DNA from: JACCTU01 sp963798985
GTDB lineage: Bacteria > Actinomycetota > Thermoleophilia > Gaiellales > Gaiellaceae
Direction: 5' to 3'
Assembly: GCA_963798985.1 (NCBI GenBank)
Contig: CAWCVL010000005.1
Coordinates: 434,001 to 498,000, forward strand
Length of the DNA: 64,000 bases
Positions within the stretch are counted from its first letter, which is position 1; each line of letters begins with the position of its first letter. Positions 1 to 8,147 of this stretch are shown here, in pieces. Below the pieces are notes generated by a model. It made no database searches. It was not told the origin of the DNA and saw only the letters and a program-made list of their open reading frames with translations. The position numbers were made by a program, and so were the translations under genes.

Positions 1-523
1 GGCGCGGATCCTCGACAGCGGCCGGGCTCGCGAAGGAGCGCGCGAGCACGATCAGCGCCGCGGTTCCCGAAGCGTTGTCGACCGCGCCCGGTCCGATTCC
101 GAGGTCGTCACGGTGGGCCATCACGACGATCCGGCGGTCCGACCGACCGGGGACCGTCGCGACGAGGTTCTGCATCTGGAGCCGCCCGTAGCCGGGCACA
201 TCGGCGGCGAACGGCTGCGTGCGAACGGTCAGGTTGTACGGCTCGAGCTGGCTGCGGAACCACTCGGCCGCCCTGCCGGCGCCGTCGCTCCCCGAGAGCC
301 GCATCGGATAGAAGGTCGCGAGCTCTTCCGCGAGCGTGGCTGCCGACGCGGCGTCGAACGCGGGCGGAAACGGCTCTGGCAGCGGTGCCGGACGCGCGAC
401 GCTGAACGCGGCCAGCAGGAGCGGGATCGCGAGGAGGAGCCAAGTCCCGCGGTACATCCGGGCGTTCACGGGCCGTTCAGTGGAACCGGGTCTCGGCCTC
501 CGCGTGGAGGGCGGAACAGCCAT
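1..523 (-). CDS. M28-family zinc aminopeptidase, N-terminal part (runs off the left edge)
   Basis: Reverse-strand translation from the ATG at 523 gives a basic N-terminus, a hydrophobic segment (WLLLAIPLLLAAFSVA, about residues 27-42) and then an M28-like domain. The metal-site region reads VVMAHRDDLG followed by GAVDNASGTAAL, matching the family's H-x-D and DNASG motifs; the usual HYD is HRD here. An ATG at 457 would give a more typical signal-anchor start. The protein is probably membrane-anchored or exported and removes N-terminal residues from peptides. The rest of the domain, with the remaining metal ligands, lies outside the window. It is divergent from the response regulator that follows. 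Confidence 0.8.
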   Translation of the reverse strand, partial: MAVPPSTRRPRPGSTERPVNARMYRGTWLLLAIPLLLAAFSVARPAPLPEPFPPAFDAASAATLAEELATFYPMRLSGSDGAGRAAEWFRSQLEPYNLTVRTQPFAADVPGYGRLQMQNLVATVPGRSDRRIVVMAHRDDLGIGPGAVDNASGTAALIVLARSFASPAAVEDPR

Positions 524-583
524 GGCGTCTGAGTCTAGGCGGGCCGCCTCCCGGCGCCAGTGGGCGGCGGGCATCATGGGCTT

Positions 584-1279
584 GTGGCAGACGCGTCGAC
601 GATCTTGCTCGTGGACGACGAGGACTCGGTGCAGAAGCTCCTCACGTACCCGCTCGAGCGCGACGGCTTCCGCGTCGTTCCAGCGCACGACGGCGAGGAG
701 GCGCTGCTGCGCTTCGCCGAGCAGCCGGTCGACCTCGTCGTCCTCGACGTGATGCTGCCGAAGCTCGACGGGCTCGAGGTCTGCAAGCGGCTTCGCTCTC
801 AGAGCTCCGTGCCGATCATCATGCTGACCGCCCGCGACGACGAGTTCGACAAGGTGCTCGGACTCGAGCTCGGCGCCGACGACTACATCACGAAACCGTT
901 TTCGATCAGAGAGTTCCGGAGCCGTGTTCGAGCCCTCCTCCGCCGCGTCTCGACGCCACGCCAGGTCACCGGCGAGAGCTCGACGATCGAGGCCGGCGAG
1001 GTGCTGATCGACCTCGCGAGGCGGACGGTGCAGGTCGCTGGGAAAGCGGTTCAGCTCACGTACGTGGAGTTCGAGCTCCTGCGGACCCTCGCTTCCAGCC
1101 CGGGGGTCGTCTTCTCGCGGCAGCGGCTCCTGGAGGCGCTCTGGGGTGGCTCGGACTACCGGGAGCCCCGGACGATCGACGTCCACGTCAGGCACCTGAG
1201 GGAGAAGCTGGAGCCCGACCCGAGCGAGCCGCGCTACCTGCAGACCGTTCGGGGCGCCGGCTACCGCTTCGCGGCGTGA
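584..1279 (+). CDS. OmpR/PhoB-family response regulator
   Basis: A receiver domain (residues about 6-118) is followed by a winged-helix DNA-binding domain (about 132-230). The acidic pocket is LLVDDED, the phospho-acceptor is Asp55 in VVLDVMLP, and the conserved switch lysine is in ITKPF. The C-terminal domain has the typical TYVEFELL and DVHVRHLREKLEP elements. The reading frame is open from GTG 560, but the receiver begins naturally at GTG 584, which I prefer. Its stop overlaps the GTG of the histidine kinase by 4 nt, so the two are translated together and form one two-component system. The signal and target genes cannot be read from the sequence. Confidence 0.92.
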   Translation: MADASTILLVDDEDSVQKLLTYPLERDGFRVVPAHDGEEALLRFAEQPVDLVVLDVMLPKLDGLEVCKRLRSQSSVPIIMLTARDDEFDKVLGLELGADDYITKPFSIREFRSRVRALLRRVSTPRQVTGESSTIEAGEVLIDLARRTVQVAGKAVQLTYVEFELLRTLASSPGVVFSRQRLLEALWGGSDYREPRTIDVHVRHLREKLEPDPSEPRYLQTVRGAGYRFAA

Positions 1280-2655
1280 GCCCCTTCCGGAGCGTCGGCG
1301 CCCGGCTCAGCCTCGCGCTGGTCGTGGTCGTCGCGACGGCTCTGGCGATCGTCTACGCCGGCCTCGTCCCGATCCTCGAACGGAACCTCGTCGACTCGAA
1401 GATCGACCAGCTCGTGCCGCTCGGGGAGAACCTCGCAGCGCGCGTGCCGGACGACCAGACGCGCTGGCAGATCTTCGTGGAAGAGAGCGCCCCGACCGTG
1501 AACGCCCGGGTGATGATCGTCAACCCGCTCGTCCTGGGGGCCACCGAGCCGACGGTTCTTCCGCTTGCCGACTCGCAGTCGACGTCCTCCCTCCAGATCG
1601 ACGATCCGATCGCGGTTCAGGCGGCTGAGACTCGGCGAACCGAGAGCGGGCGGCTCGAGCGAGGCGGCAAGCCCTACGCCGAGGCGGCGATCCCGCTCGC
1701 AGAGGACACCGTGCTCGTGCTTCGCGCGCCCCTCGAGGACACGCTCGCGAACGTCGAGCTCGTCCGGCGCAGACTGCTGCTCGCCGGCGCAGTCGCGCTG
1801 CTCCTCTCGCTCGCGATGGGCTACGGCGCCGCGTACCTCTTCGCCCGCCGGCTGCGGCGCCTCGAACGGGCCGCCGACCGCATCGCAAGCGGTCGCTTCG
1901 ACGAGCCGATCGTCGATCGCGGCGGGGACGAGATCGGCCAGCTGGCGGCGGCGTTCGACCGGATGCGCCAGCGCCTGGCGGGGCTCGAGCGGGCGCGGCG
2001 CGAGTTCATCGCCAACGCGTCGCACGAGCTCCGGACGCCGATCTTCTCGCTCGGCGGCTTCCTCGAGCTGCTCGACGACGAGGAGCTCGACGAGGCGACG
2101 CGGAAGGAGTTCCTCGGCACCGCCCGCGGGCAGGTGGCACGGCTGACGAAGCTCGCGACCGACCTGCTCGACCTCTCGCGCCTCGACGCCGGCCGCGTGC
2201 AGCTCGACCGCGAGAAGCTCGACCTCGGCGCCGTCGCGCGCTCGATCTGCCGCGAGTTCGAGGCGGTCGCCCGCTCGAACAGCCACTCGATCGAGACGGA
2301 GCTCAACGGCCCAGCCGACGCTGTGGGTGACGAGCAGCGGACGCTCCAGATCGGCCGCATCCTCGTCGAGAACGCCCTCGTGCACACCCCTCCGGGGACG
2401 AAGGTTCGCATCCGGACGGGTCGCGAGAACGGCCGCGCGGTGCTGGAGGTCGAGGACGAGGGCCCGGGGATCCCGGCGACGCAGCAGGCCCAGGTCTTCG
2501 ACCGCTTCTACCGGGTCGACGGGGGCGTCACGACGGGGAGCGGGCTCGGCCTGGCGATCGCCAAGGAGCTCGCCGAGCTGATGGGCGGGGCGATCGAGCT
2601 CGAGTCTGGGGACGGCTCCACGGTGTTCCGGCTCGCCCTGCCCGCAGCCGCGTAG
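1276..2655 (+). CDS. Membrane sensor histidine kinase
   Basis: 459 aa. Transmembrane segment 1 (about residues 12-32), an extracytoplasmic sensor region of about 130 residues, transmembrane segment 2 (about 170-192), a HAMP linker, a HisKA dimerisation domain with phospho-acceptor His250 in NASHELRTP, and a HATPase domain with N box (ILVENALVH), G1 (VEDEGPGIP) and G2 (GSGLGLAIAKEL). It autophosphorylates in response to an unknown envelope signal and passes phosphate to the regulator encoded immediately upstream. An 8-bp perfect dyad follows the gene at 2673-2691. Confidence 0.93.
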   Translation: MSPFRSVGARLSLALVVVVATALAIVYAGLVPILERNLVDSKIDQLVPLGENLAARVPDDQTRWQIFVEESAPTVNARVMIVNPLVLGATEPTVLPLADSQSTSSLQIDDPIAVQAAETRRTESGRLERGGKPYAEAAIPLAEDTVLVLRAPLEDTLANVELVRRRLLLAGAVALLLSLAMGYGAAYLFARRLRRLERAADRIASGRFDEPIVDRGGDEIGQLAAAFDRMRQRLAGLERARREFIANASHELRTPIFSLGGFLELLDDEELDEATRKEFLGTARGQVARLTKLATDLLDLSRLDAGRVQLDREKLDLGAVARSICREFEAVARSNSHSIETELNGPADAVGDEQRTLQIGRILVENALVHTPPGTKVRIRTGRENGRAVLEVEDEGPGIPATQQAQVFDRFYRVDGGVTTGSGLGLAIAKELAELMGGAIELESGDGSTVFRLALPAAA

Positions 2656-2659
2656 CCGC

Positions 2660-2706
2660 TTTTCCGTGGAAAACGGCCCCAGTGGGGCCGTGGCTACAGT
2701 GGCTCG
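2660..2706 (+). promoter_or_regulatory. Dyad symmetry plus extended -10 before the HtrA-type gene
   Basis: Two inverted repeats lie back to back: TTTTCC/GGAAAA (2660-2673) and ACGGCCCC/GGGGCCGT with a 3-nt loop (2673-2691). TACAGT (2695-2700) sits 6 nt before the ATG at 2707, the spacing of a leaderless promoter. The second dyad occupies the expected -35 position, so it could be an operator; alternatively it ends the kinase transcript, although no T-run follows. Confidence 0.45.
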
Positions 2707-3897
2707 ATGCGCCCGGCGTCCGTCGTGTTCGTTTCGCTTGCGACCGCGCTCCTCGGAGCCCTGGCCGCAATCGGGATCGGCACCGCGGCCGGCTGGATCG
2801 GCGACACCGACACCGTGATCGTCGGAGCGGACCAGCGGAGCTCGGGCGACCCGGCCTCGACGCCGCTCCGGGGCGCGTCCGAGCCACTCGTCGGCGGCGA
2901 CTTCAAGCCGGCGACGATCTACGAGGCCCGCTCGCAGGGCGTGGTCACGATCTTCGCCTTCTTCGGCGACGAGCAGGACGACGCGGCCGGCGCGTCGCAG
3001 GGCTCCGGCTTCGTCGTCTCCACCGACGGGCTCGTGCTGACGAACTCACACGTCGTGACGACGGCCGGAGAGACCGCCGGCGCGGCGCAGTCGGCCCGCA
3101 CCGTCTACGTGCAGTTCGCCGACGGCGACCGCGTGCCCGGCGAGATCGTGGGCTACGACCCCTTCACCGACGTCGCCGTTCTGCGAGTCGACCGGGCCGC
3201 GCACCGGCTCTCGGCCGTGCCGCTCGGCGACTCCAGCAAGGTCGTGGTCGGCGAGCCCGTCGCGGCGATCGGAAGCCCCTTCGGCAACGAGAGCTCGCTG
3301 ACGGTCGGCGTCGTCTCGGCGACGAAGCGCTCGATCGCCTCGCTGACCTCGATCTACAACGTCGTCGACGCGATCCAGATCGACGCCCCGATCAACCGCG
3401 GCAACTCCGGCGGCCCGCTCTTCGACGCACGAGGCCGGGTGATCGGGATCAACGCCCAGATCCGCACGGAGACGGGCCAGAACGAGGGTGTCGGGTTCGC
3501 GATCCCGATCAACGCCGCCAAGCGGTCACTCGAGCAGCTCGTGCAGACCGGAACCGTCCACTACGCCTACGTCGGTGTGACCACGAGCGACCTGACCCCG
3601 ACGCTCGCCCGCAGGTTCGGCTACCCGGTTCTCCGCGGCGCGGTCGTCAACGTCGTCCGTGAGCACAGCCCCGCTGCCCGGGCGGGAATCCGGCCCGCCG
3701 TTCGCGAGGAGGAGTTCAACGGACTGAACTTCCCCATCGGTGGCGACGTGATCGTCGCGATCGACGGCCGCGCGGTTCGCAGTGCAGATGACGTCGTCCG
3801 GCTGGTCACGGAGCTGGAGCCCAGCCAGGTGGCCGTCTTCACCGTCGTCCGCGACGGGAAGCGGGTCCGGGTCGCGGTCCGCCTCGGCGAGCGTTAG
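2707..3897 (+). CDS. HtrA/DegP-type membrane-anchored serine protease with PDZ domain
   Basis: 396 aa. One N-terminal transmembrane anchor (about residues 5-30), a low-complexity linker, a trypsin-fold domain with His115 (TNSHVV), Asp155 (FTDVAVL) and Ser234 (RGNSGGPL), then one PDZ domain (about 285-395) containing the GGDVIVAIDG turn. The family degrades or chaperones misfolded envelope proteins. All three catalytic residues are present, and the length is normal for actinobacterial HtrA. It follows a two-component system, a common arrangement for envelope stress, but control by that system is inference. The start is supported by the -10-like TACAGT 6 nt upstream. Confidence 0.93.
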   Translation: MRPASVVFVSLATALLGALAAIGIGTAAGWIGDTDTVIVGADQRSSGDPASTPLRGASEPLVGGDFKPATIYEARSQGVVTIFAFFGDEQDDAAGASQGSGFVVSTDGLVLTNSHVVTTAGETAGAAQSARTVYVQFADGDRVPGEIVGYDPFTDVAVLRVDRAAHRLSAVPLGDSSKVVVGEPVAAIGSPFGNESSLTVGVVSATKRSIASLTSIYNVVDAIQIDAPINRGNSGGPLFDARGRVIGINAQIRTETGQNEGVGFAIPINAAKRSLEQLVQTGTVHYAYVGVTTSDLTPTLARRFGYPVLRGAVVNVVREHSPAARAGIRPAVREEEFNGLNFPIGGDVIVAIDGRAVRSADDVVRLVTELEPSQVAVFTVVRDGKRVRVAVRLGER

Positions 3898-3967
3898 CGC
3901 CGACCGCATCTGGGTAGGAAGCGTCTCAGCGGGCCATTCGGGGGCCTGAAAGAGACAGGCTGCAGTA

Positions 3968-3993
3968 GTTTAACTTGCGCATTTCTAGGGAAA
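3968..3993 (+). promoter_or_regulatory. SigB-like promoter upstream of the RsbW-like gene
   Basis: GTTTAA (3968-3973) and GGGAAA (3988-3993) are 14 bp apart, close to the general-stress sigma consensus of GTTTAA, 12-14 bp, then GGGTAT. The ATG lies 10 bp downstream. The neighbouring DNA is unusually AT-rich for this genome. An anti-sigma kinase gene transcribed by its own sigma factor would be a familiar feedback circuit, but no sigma-B gene is visible here. Confidence 0.45.
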
Positions 3994-4003
3994 TCCCATA
4001 CGG

Positions 4004-4435
4004 ATGAGCGAACCCGCTGCGGCCATTCGCGAGGTGCGACTGCGGATTCCGGCCAAGCCGGAGTACATCGCCTTGTGCCGGCTCGCCCTGACCGGGATCT
4101 CCCGGCTTCGCCCGGTGGGTGAGGAGACGCTCGCCGATCTCAAGCTCGCCCTGACCGAAGCCTGCTCCAACTCCGTCCGCCACGCCTACGCCAATGGTGA
4201 AGGCTCCGTCGACATCCGGTACGAGCTGCACGCGGACCGGCTCGTGATCGAGGTCGTCGACGACGGTGAGGGCTTCGATCCCGCGCAGCCTGGTCGGAAC
4301 GGTGACGACGACGACCTCACCGAGGGCGGGCTCGGGATCGCGATCATCCGCTCGATCGCCGACGACGTCGAGATCGGTGCGGGCGAGGGAGGCCGCGGGT
4401 CGCGGCTTCGTTTCGTGAAGGTGCTCGACGGTTGA
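4004..4435 (+). CDS. RsbW-like anti-sigma factor / serine-protein kinase
   Basis: 143 aa, essentially a single HATPase_c_2 domain. It has the N box (ALTEACSNSVRHAY), the G1 box (VDDGEGFD) and the G2 box (GGLGIAII). Proteins of this size and architecture bind a sigma factor and phosphorylate an anti-anti-sigma partner (RsbW, SpoIIAB). Neither partner is encoded next to it. A SigB-like promoter motif lies just upstream, and trehalose-synthesis genes follow, which suits a general-stress role. It could instead be an orphan kinase with a different target. Confidence 0.85.
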   Translation: MSEPAAAIREVRLRIPAKPEYIALCRLALTGISRLRPVGEETLADLKLALTEACSNSVRHAYANGEGSVDIRYELHADRLVIEVVDDGEGFDPAQPGRNGDDDDLTEGGLGIAIIRSIADDVEIGAGEGGRGSRLRFVKVLDG

Positions 4436-4449
4436 TCCGGCGCCGCGAC

Positions 4450-4455
4450 TAGTCT
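4450..4455 (+). promoter_or_regulatory. -10 box for leaderless treT
   Basis: TAGTCT ends 7 nt before the GTG at 4463. There is no purine-rich ribosome-binding site in that gap, so the transcript probably starts at or next to the start codon. Confidence 0.4.
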
Positions 4456-4462
4456 CACCGCC

Positions 4463-5737
4463 GTGCTCCAAGCGGTCAACGTCGGACACAAGTCGCTCGC
4501 GGACTACACGACCATCGCCACGCGTGGGCTGATGGACGAGATCCGCCGACTGGCCGAGCCGCTTGCCGGCAAGCGGGTCGCGCACGTCTCGGCCACGGCG
4601 TTCGGCGGGGGTGTCGCCGAGATCAACTACACGCTCGTGCCGCTGATGCAGAGCGCGGGCCTCGAGGCCGACTGGCTGATCATCCGCGGGGCGGACGAGT
4701 TCTTCAACGTCACGAAGACGATCCACAACGCGCTCCAGGGCAACCCGCAAGGGCTCGACGAGGAACAGCAGGCGATCTACCGGCGCTACAACGAAATGAA
4801 TGCAAAGGAGTTCGTCGACGAGTACGACTTCGTGATCGTCCACGACGCACAGCCGGGCGCGATGATCGACTGGTTCCCGTCTTCACGCGCGCGCTGGATC
4901 TGGCGCTGCCACATCGACCTCTCGACGCCGAACCGCCAGGTGCTCGAATTCCTGCTCCCGTCGATCCGGCGCTACGCGGCGACGATCTTCCACCGCCGTG
5001 ACTACGTCCCGCCCGAGCTCGTCGACCGCGCGTACATCTGGCCGCCGGCGATCGACCCGCTCGCGCCGAAGAACATGGCGCTGTCGCCCGAGGACGCTGC
5101 CTACATCGTCGACCAGTTCGGCATCGACGTCACGCGGCCGCTCCTCACCCAGGTCTCGCGGTTCGACCCGTGGAAGGACCCGCTCGGAGTGATCGACGCG
5201 TACCGGCTCGTGAAGGAGGAGCATCCCGACGTCCAGCTCGCGCTCGTCGGCTCGATGGCGCACGACGACCCGGAAGGCTGGGAGTTCTACAACCAGACCG
5301 TCGCATATGCAGCAGGCGACCCGGACATCTACATCCTCTCGAACCTGAACAACGTCGGGTCGGTCGAGGTGAACGCGTTCCAGGTGCACTCCGCTGCGGT
5401 GATTCAGAAGTCGATTCGTGAAGGCTTCGGCCTCACGGTGAGCGAGGCGCTCTGGAAGGGACGACCGACCGTCGGTGGGAAGGCGGGCGGGATCGTCGAC
5501 CAGATCGTGCACGGCGAGACGGGCTGGCTGGTCTCGTCCTCCAGCGAGTGCGCCGAGGCCTGCATGGTCGCGCTCGCCGAACCGGAGCACGCGCGCCATC
5601 TGGCCCTCGCCGGCAAGGAGCACGTTCGCCGGCACTTCCTCACACCGCGACTCCTTCGCGACTGGCTCGCGCTCTTCAACCTCTTGCTCGGCAACAAGAC
5701 CGAGGGTGTCGAGCTCGCGACGGCCGCGGCGAGCTAG
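4463..5737 (+). CDS. treT: Trehalose synthase/phosphorylase, GT4 family (TreT type)
   Basis: 424 aa glycosyltransferase with a GT-B fold. The N-terminal half has SATAFGGGVAEINYTL, characteristic of TreT, which joins NDP-glucose and glucose to make trehalose. The C-terminal half has the nucleotide-sugar region (SRFDPWKDP, and REGFGLTVSEALWKGRP with the acidic residue of the E-x7-E motif). The length is normal. It is immediately upstream of an OtsA-type synthase, so the cell appears to have two routes into trehalose, an osmo- and desiccation protectant. Trehalose phosphorylase is the main alternative; the direction of the reaction cannot be read from sequence. Confidence 0.85.
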   Translation: MLQAVNVGHKSLADYTTIATRGLMDEIRRLAEPLAGKRVAHVSATAFGGGVAEINYTLVPLMQSAGLEADWLIIRGADEFFNVTKTIHNALQGNPQGLDEEQQAIYRRYNEMNAKEFVDEYDFVIVHDAQPGAMIDWFPSSRARWIWRCHIDLSTPNRQVLEFLLPSIRRYAATIFHRRDYVPPELVDRAYIWPPAIDPLAPKNMALSPEDAAYIVDQFGIDVTRPLLTQVSRFDPWKDPLGVIDAYRLVKEEHPDVQLALVGSMAHDDPEGWEFYNQTVAYAAGDPDIYILSNLNNVGSVEVNAFQVHSAAVIQKSIREGFGLTVSEALWKGRPTVGGKAGGIVDQIVHGETGWLVSSSSECAEACMVALAEPEHARHLALAGKEHVRRHFLTPRLLRDWLALFNLLLGNKTEGVELATAAAS

Positions 5738-5743
5738 TACGCA

Positions 5744-7216
5744 ATGGCGGCCGCGCGCCGCAAGCTGATCGTCGTCTCGAACCGCGGGCCTGCGTCGTAC
5801 GAGCGCGCTGCGAACGGGACGCGCATTGCGCGTCGGGGAGGCGGTGGTCTCGTCACGGCGCTTCGCGGATTCCTCGACCACCACGACGTGACGTGGATCG
5901 CCAGCGCGATGAGCGCCGAAGATCGTGTTGTCGCATCAGACAACAAGAACGAGGCCTTCGACGAGACGTCGCGCGAGGGCTCGGCGTTCCGCCTGCGGCT
6001 GGTCGCGCACGACCCGCGGGCCTACGACTGGTTCTACAACGTCGTCTCGAACCCGACGCTCTGGTTCATCCAGCACTACCTCTGGGACCTGAAGGACGAG
6101 CTGAGCCTCGACGACGGGCTGCATCGCGCGTGGACGCAGGGGTACGAGGTCGTGAACCGGAACTTCGCGGCGGCGGTGGTCGACGAGCTCGAGCGTGAAC
6201 CGGGCGCGACGGTGTTCTTCCACGACTACCACCTCTACCTCGCGCCACGGCAGGTCCGAGACGCGAAGCCGGACGCGACGCTCCAGCACTTCGTGCACAT
6301 CCCATGGGCGCAGGCGGACTACTGGCACGTGCTCCCGCTCGAGATCCGCCAGCAGATCCACGAGGGGATCCTCGCGAACGACGTCGTCGGGTTTCACACG
6401 CCGCGCTGGAGCCGGAGCTTCCTGCGCTGCTGCGAGGACTTCGTCGGTGCGACGTGCGACGACGTGCGCGGCACCGTCGAGCACGGAGGGCGGGAGGTTC
6501 GCGTCACCGCGAACCCGATCTCCGTCGACGTGCGCGAGTTCGATGCGCTCGCGGAGAGCGAAGCGGTGCTCGCAGCCGAGCGTGCGCTTGCGCGGAATCG
6601 ACCCGAGAAGCTGATCCTCCGCGTCGACCGCACGGATCCGTCGAAGAACGTCGTGCGCGGGTTCCGTGCCTTCGAGCTCTACCTCGACGAGCACCCCGAG
6701 ATGCGCGAACGGGTCGGGATGCTCGCGCTGCTCGATCCGTCGCGCCAGGACATCCCTGAGTACGCGGAGTACCTCGGCGCGATCCAGCGTGAGGCGCGGC
6801 GCGTGAACGACCGCTACGCACGGACCGGCTGGATGCCGATCGACCTCCGGATCGAGGACGACTTTGCAGGCTCCGTCGCCGCCTACAAGCAGTACGACGT
6901 GCTGCTGGTCAACGCCGTCTTCGACGGACTGAACCTCGTCGCGAAGGAGGCGCCGCTCGTCAACACGCGCGACGGTGTGCTCGTGCTCTCCGAGAACACG
7001 GGCGCGCACGACGAGCTCGGCGACTTCGCGCTCACCATCAATCCGTTCGACGTCGCCGGACAGGCTCGCGCGATCCACCGGGCGCTCGAGCTCGATGCCG
7101 ACGAGCGGCGTCGGCGGATCGAGGGCATCCGCGCGCGAGTTCGCGAGCACGACCTCTCGGCGTGGCTGGAACAGGAGCTTCGCGCGCTCGAGGGCTCGGC
7201 GTCTCTGCGGAGCTAG
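5744..7216 (+). CDS. otsA: Trehalose-6-phosphate synthase (GT20)
   Basis: 490 aa. It starts with VVSNRGPASYER, has the acceptor-binding FHDYHLYLAP and VHIPWAQADYW regions, RVDRTDPSKN and the donor-site segment NLVAKEAP, all typical of OtsA, which forms trehalose-6-phosphate from nucleotide-glucose and glucose-6-phosphate. No phosphatase domain is fused and no otsB is visible nearby. It starts 6 nt after treT, so the two are probably cotranscribed. The residue usually written VGxHT is present as VGFHTPR. Its stop TAG also forms the first half of the -10-like TAGGGT of moaC. Confidence 0.9.
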   Translation: MAAARRKLIVVSNRGPASYERAANGTRIARRGGGGLVTALRGFLDHHDVTWIASAMSAEDRVVASDNKNEAFDETSREGSAFRLRLVAHDPRAYDWFYNVVSNPTLWFIQHYLWDLKDELSLDDGLHRAWTQGYEVVNRNFAAAVVDELEREPGATVFFHDYHLYLAPRQVRDAKPDATLQHFVHIPWAQADYWHVLPLEIRQQIHEGILANDVVGFHTPRWSRSFLRCCEDFVGATCDDVRGTVEHGGREVRVTANPISVDVREFDALAESEAVLAAERALARNRPEKLILRVDRTDPSKNVVRGFRAFELYLDEHPEMRERVGMLALLDPSRQDIPEYAEYLGAIQREARRVNDRYARTGWMPIDLRIEDDFAGSVAAYKQYDVLLVNAVFDGLNLVAKEAPLVNTRDGVLVLSENTGAHDELGDFALTINPFDVAGQARAIHRALELDADERRRRIEGIRARVREHDLSAWLEQELRALEGSASLRS

Positions 7217-7219
7217 GGT
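7214..7219 (+). promoter_or_regulatory. -10 box for leaderless moaC
   Basis: TAGGGT ends 7 nt before GTG 7227. Its first three bases are the stop codon of the upstream gene. Confidence 0.35.
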
Positions 7220-7226
7220 CTACAGC

Positions 7227-7667
7227 GTGAACGGTCTCTCGCACGTCGACCCGTCGGGCGCGGTTCGCATGGTGGACGTCGGTGGCAAGCCGGCCTCGCG
7301 CCGGCGAGCGGTCGCGGCGGCCGAGGTGCGCATGGCGCCGGAGACGGCGCGGCGGCTTCGCGAGCTTCCGAAGGGCGACGCGCTGACGACTGCGCAGCTC
7401 GCGGGAATCATGGCGGCAAAGCGAACCGCCGAGCTGATCCCGCTGTGCCACCCGCTTCCCCTCACGAACGTGGAGGTCTCGCTCGAGGTGGGCGAGGGGT
7501 CAGTGAGGATCAACGCGGTCGCGGAGACAACCGCGCAGACCGGCGTCGAGATGGAGGCGCTCACGGCCGCGACGGTCGCGGCGCTCACCGTCTACGACAT
7601 GGCGAAGGCGATCGACGCGTCCATGGTGATCGCCGACGTTCGGCTCCTGGAGAAGACGAAGCAATGA
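7227..7667 (+). CDS. moaC: Cyclic pyranopterin monophosphate synthase, molybdenum cofactor pathway
   Basis: 146 aa from GTG 7227. It opens with SHVDPSGAVRMVDVGGK and contains the active-site segments MAAKRTAELIPLCHPLPL and the C-terminal AKAIDASMVI, all standard MoaC features. It converts the MoaA product to cyclic pyranopterin monophosphate in the cytoplasm. The stop overlaps the ATG of the mogA-like gene (ATGA). Other molybdopterin genes (moaA, moaE, moeA) are not in this window. Confidence 0.93.
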   Translation: MNGLSHVDPSGAVRMVDVGGKPASRRRAVAAAEVRMAPETARRLRELPKGDALTTAQLAGIMAAKRTAELIPLCHPLPLTNVEVSLEVGEGSVRINAVAETTAQTGVEMEALTAATVAALTVYDMAKAIDASMVIADVRLLEKTKQ

Positions 7668-8143
7668 AGGCCGCGGTCTTGACGGTCTCCGACGGCGTCG
7701 CCGCAGGAACCCGCGCGGACGAGAGCGGCGACCTGCTCGCCGCGCTGCTCGGCGTGGACGGCTACGAGGTCGAGCGCCGAACCGTTACCGACGACGTCGA
7801 CGAGATCGCGCGTGCCGTCGCCACGCTCGCCGCCGATGCGTCGCTCGTGCTCACGACCGGCGGCACCGGGTTCGCGCCCCGCGACGTCACTCCTGAGGCT
7901 ACCGCGTCGGTCGTCGAACGGGTTGCGCCCGGGATCTCCGAGGCGATTCGCGCGGACGCGATCGCGAAGACGCCGCACGGTCTGCTCTCTCGCGGGATCG
8001 CCGGCGTGCGCGGGACTGCGCTTGTGGTGAACCTTCCCGGCTCGACCGGGGGCTGTCGCGACGGGTACGCGGTCATCCGCCCTGCCCTCGAGCACGCTCT
8101 GCATCTGTTGTCCGGAGAGGCGACAGCACACGTGCAGACCTGA
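7664..8143 (+). CDS. mogA: MogA/MoaB-family molybdopterin adenylyltransferase
   Basis: 159 aa. The N-terminus AAVLTVSDGVAAGTRADESG, the nucleotide-site loop TTGGTGFAPRDVTPEA and the VVNLPGSTGG motif define the MogA/MoaB fold. It activates molybdopterin by adenylation before metal insertion. The start overlaps the moaC stop by 4 nt, indicating translational coupling. Choosing between MogA and MoaB is uncertain; both belong to the same family. Confidence 0.88.
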   Translation: MKAAVLTVSDGVAAGTRADESGDLLAALLGVDGYEVERRTVTDDVDEIARAVATLAADASLVLTTGGTGFAPRDVTPEATASVVERVAPGISEAIRADAIAKTPHGLLSRGIAGVRGTALVVNLPGSTGGCRDGYAVIRPALEHALHLLSGEATAHVQT

Positions 8144-8147
8144 CGTC

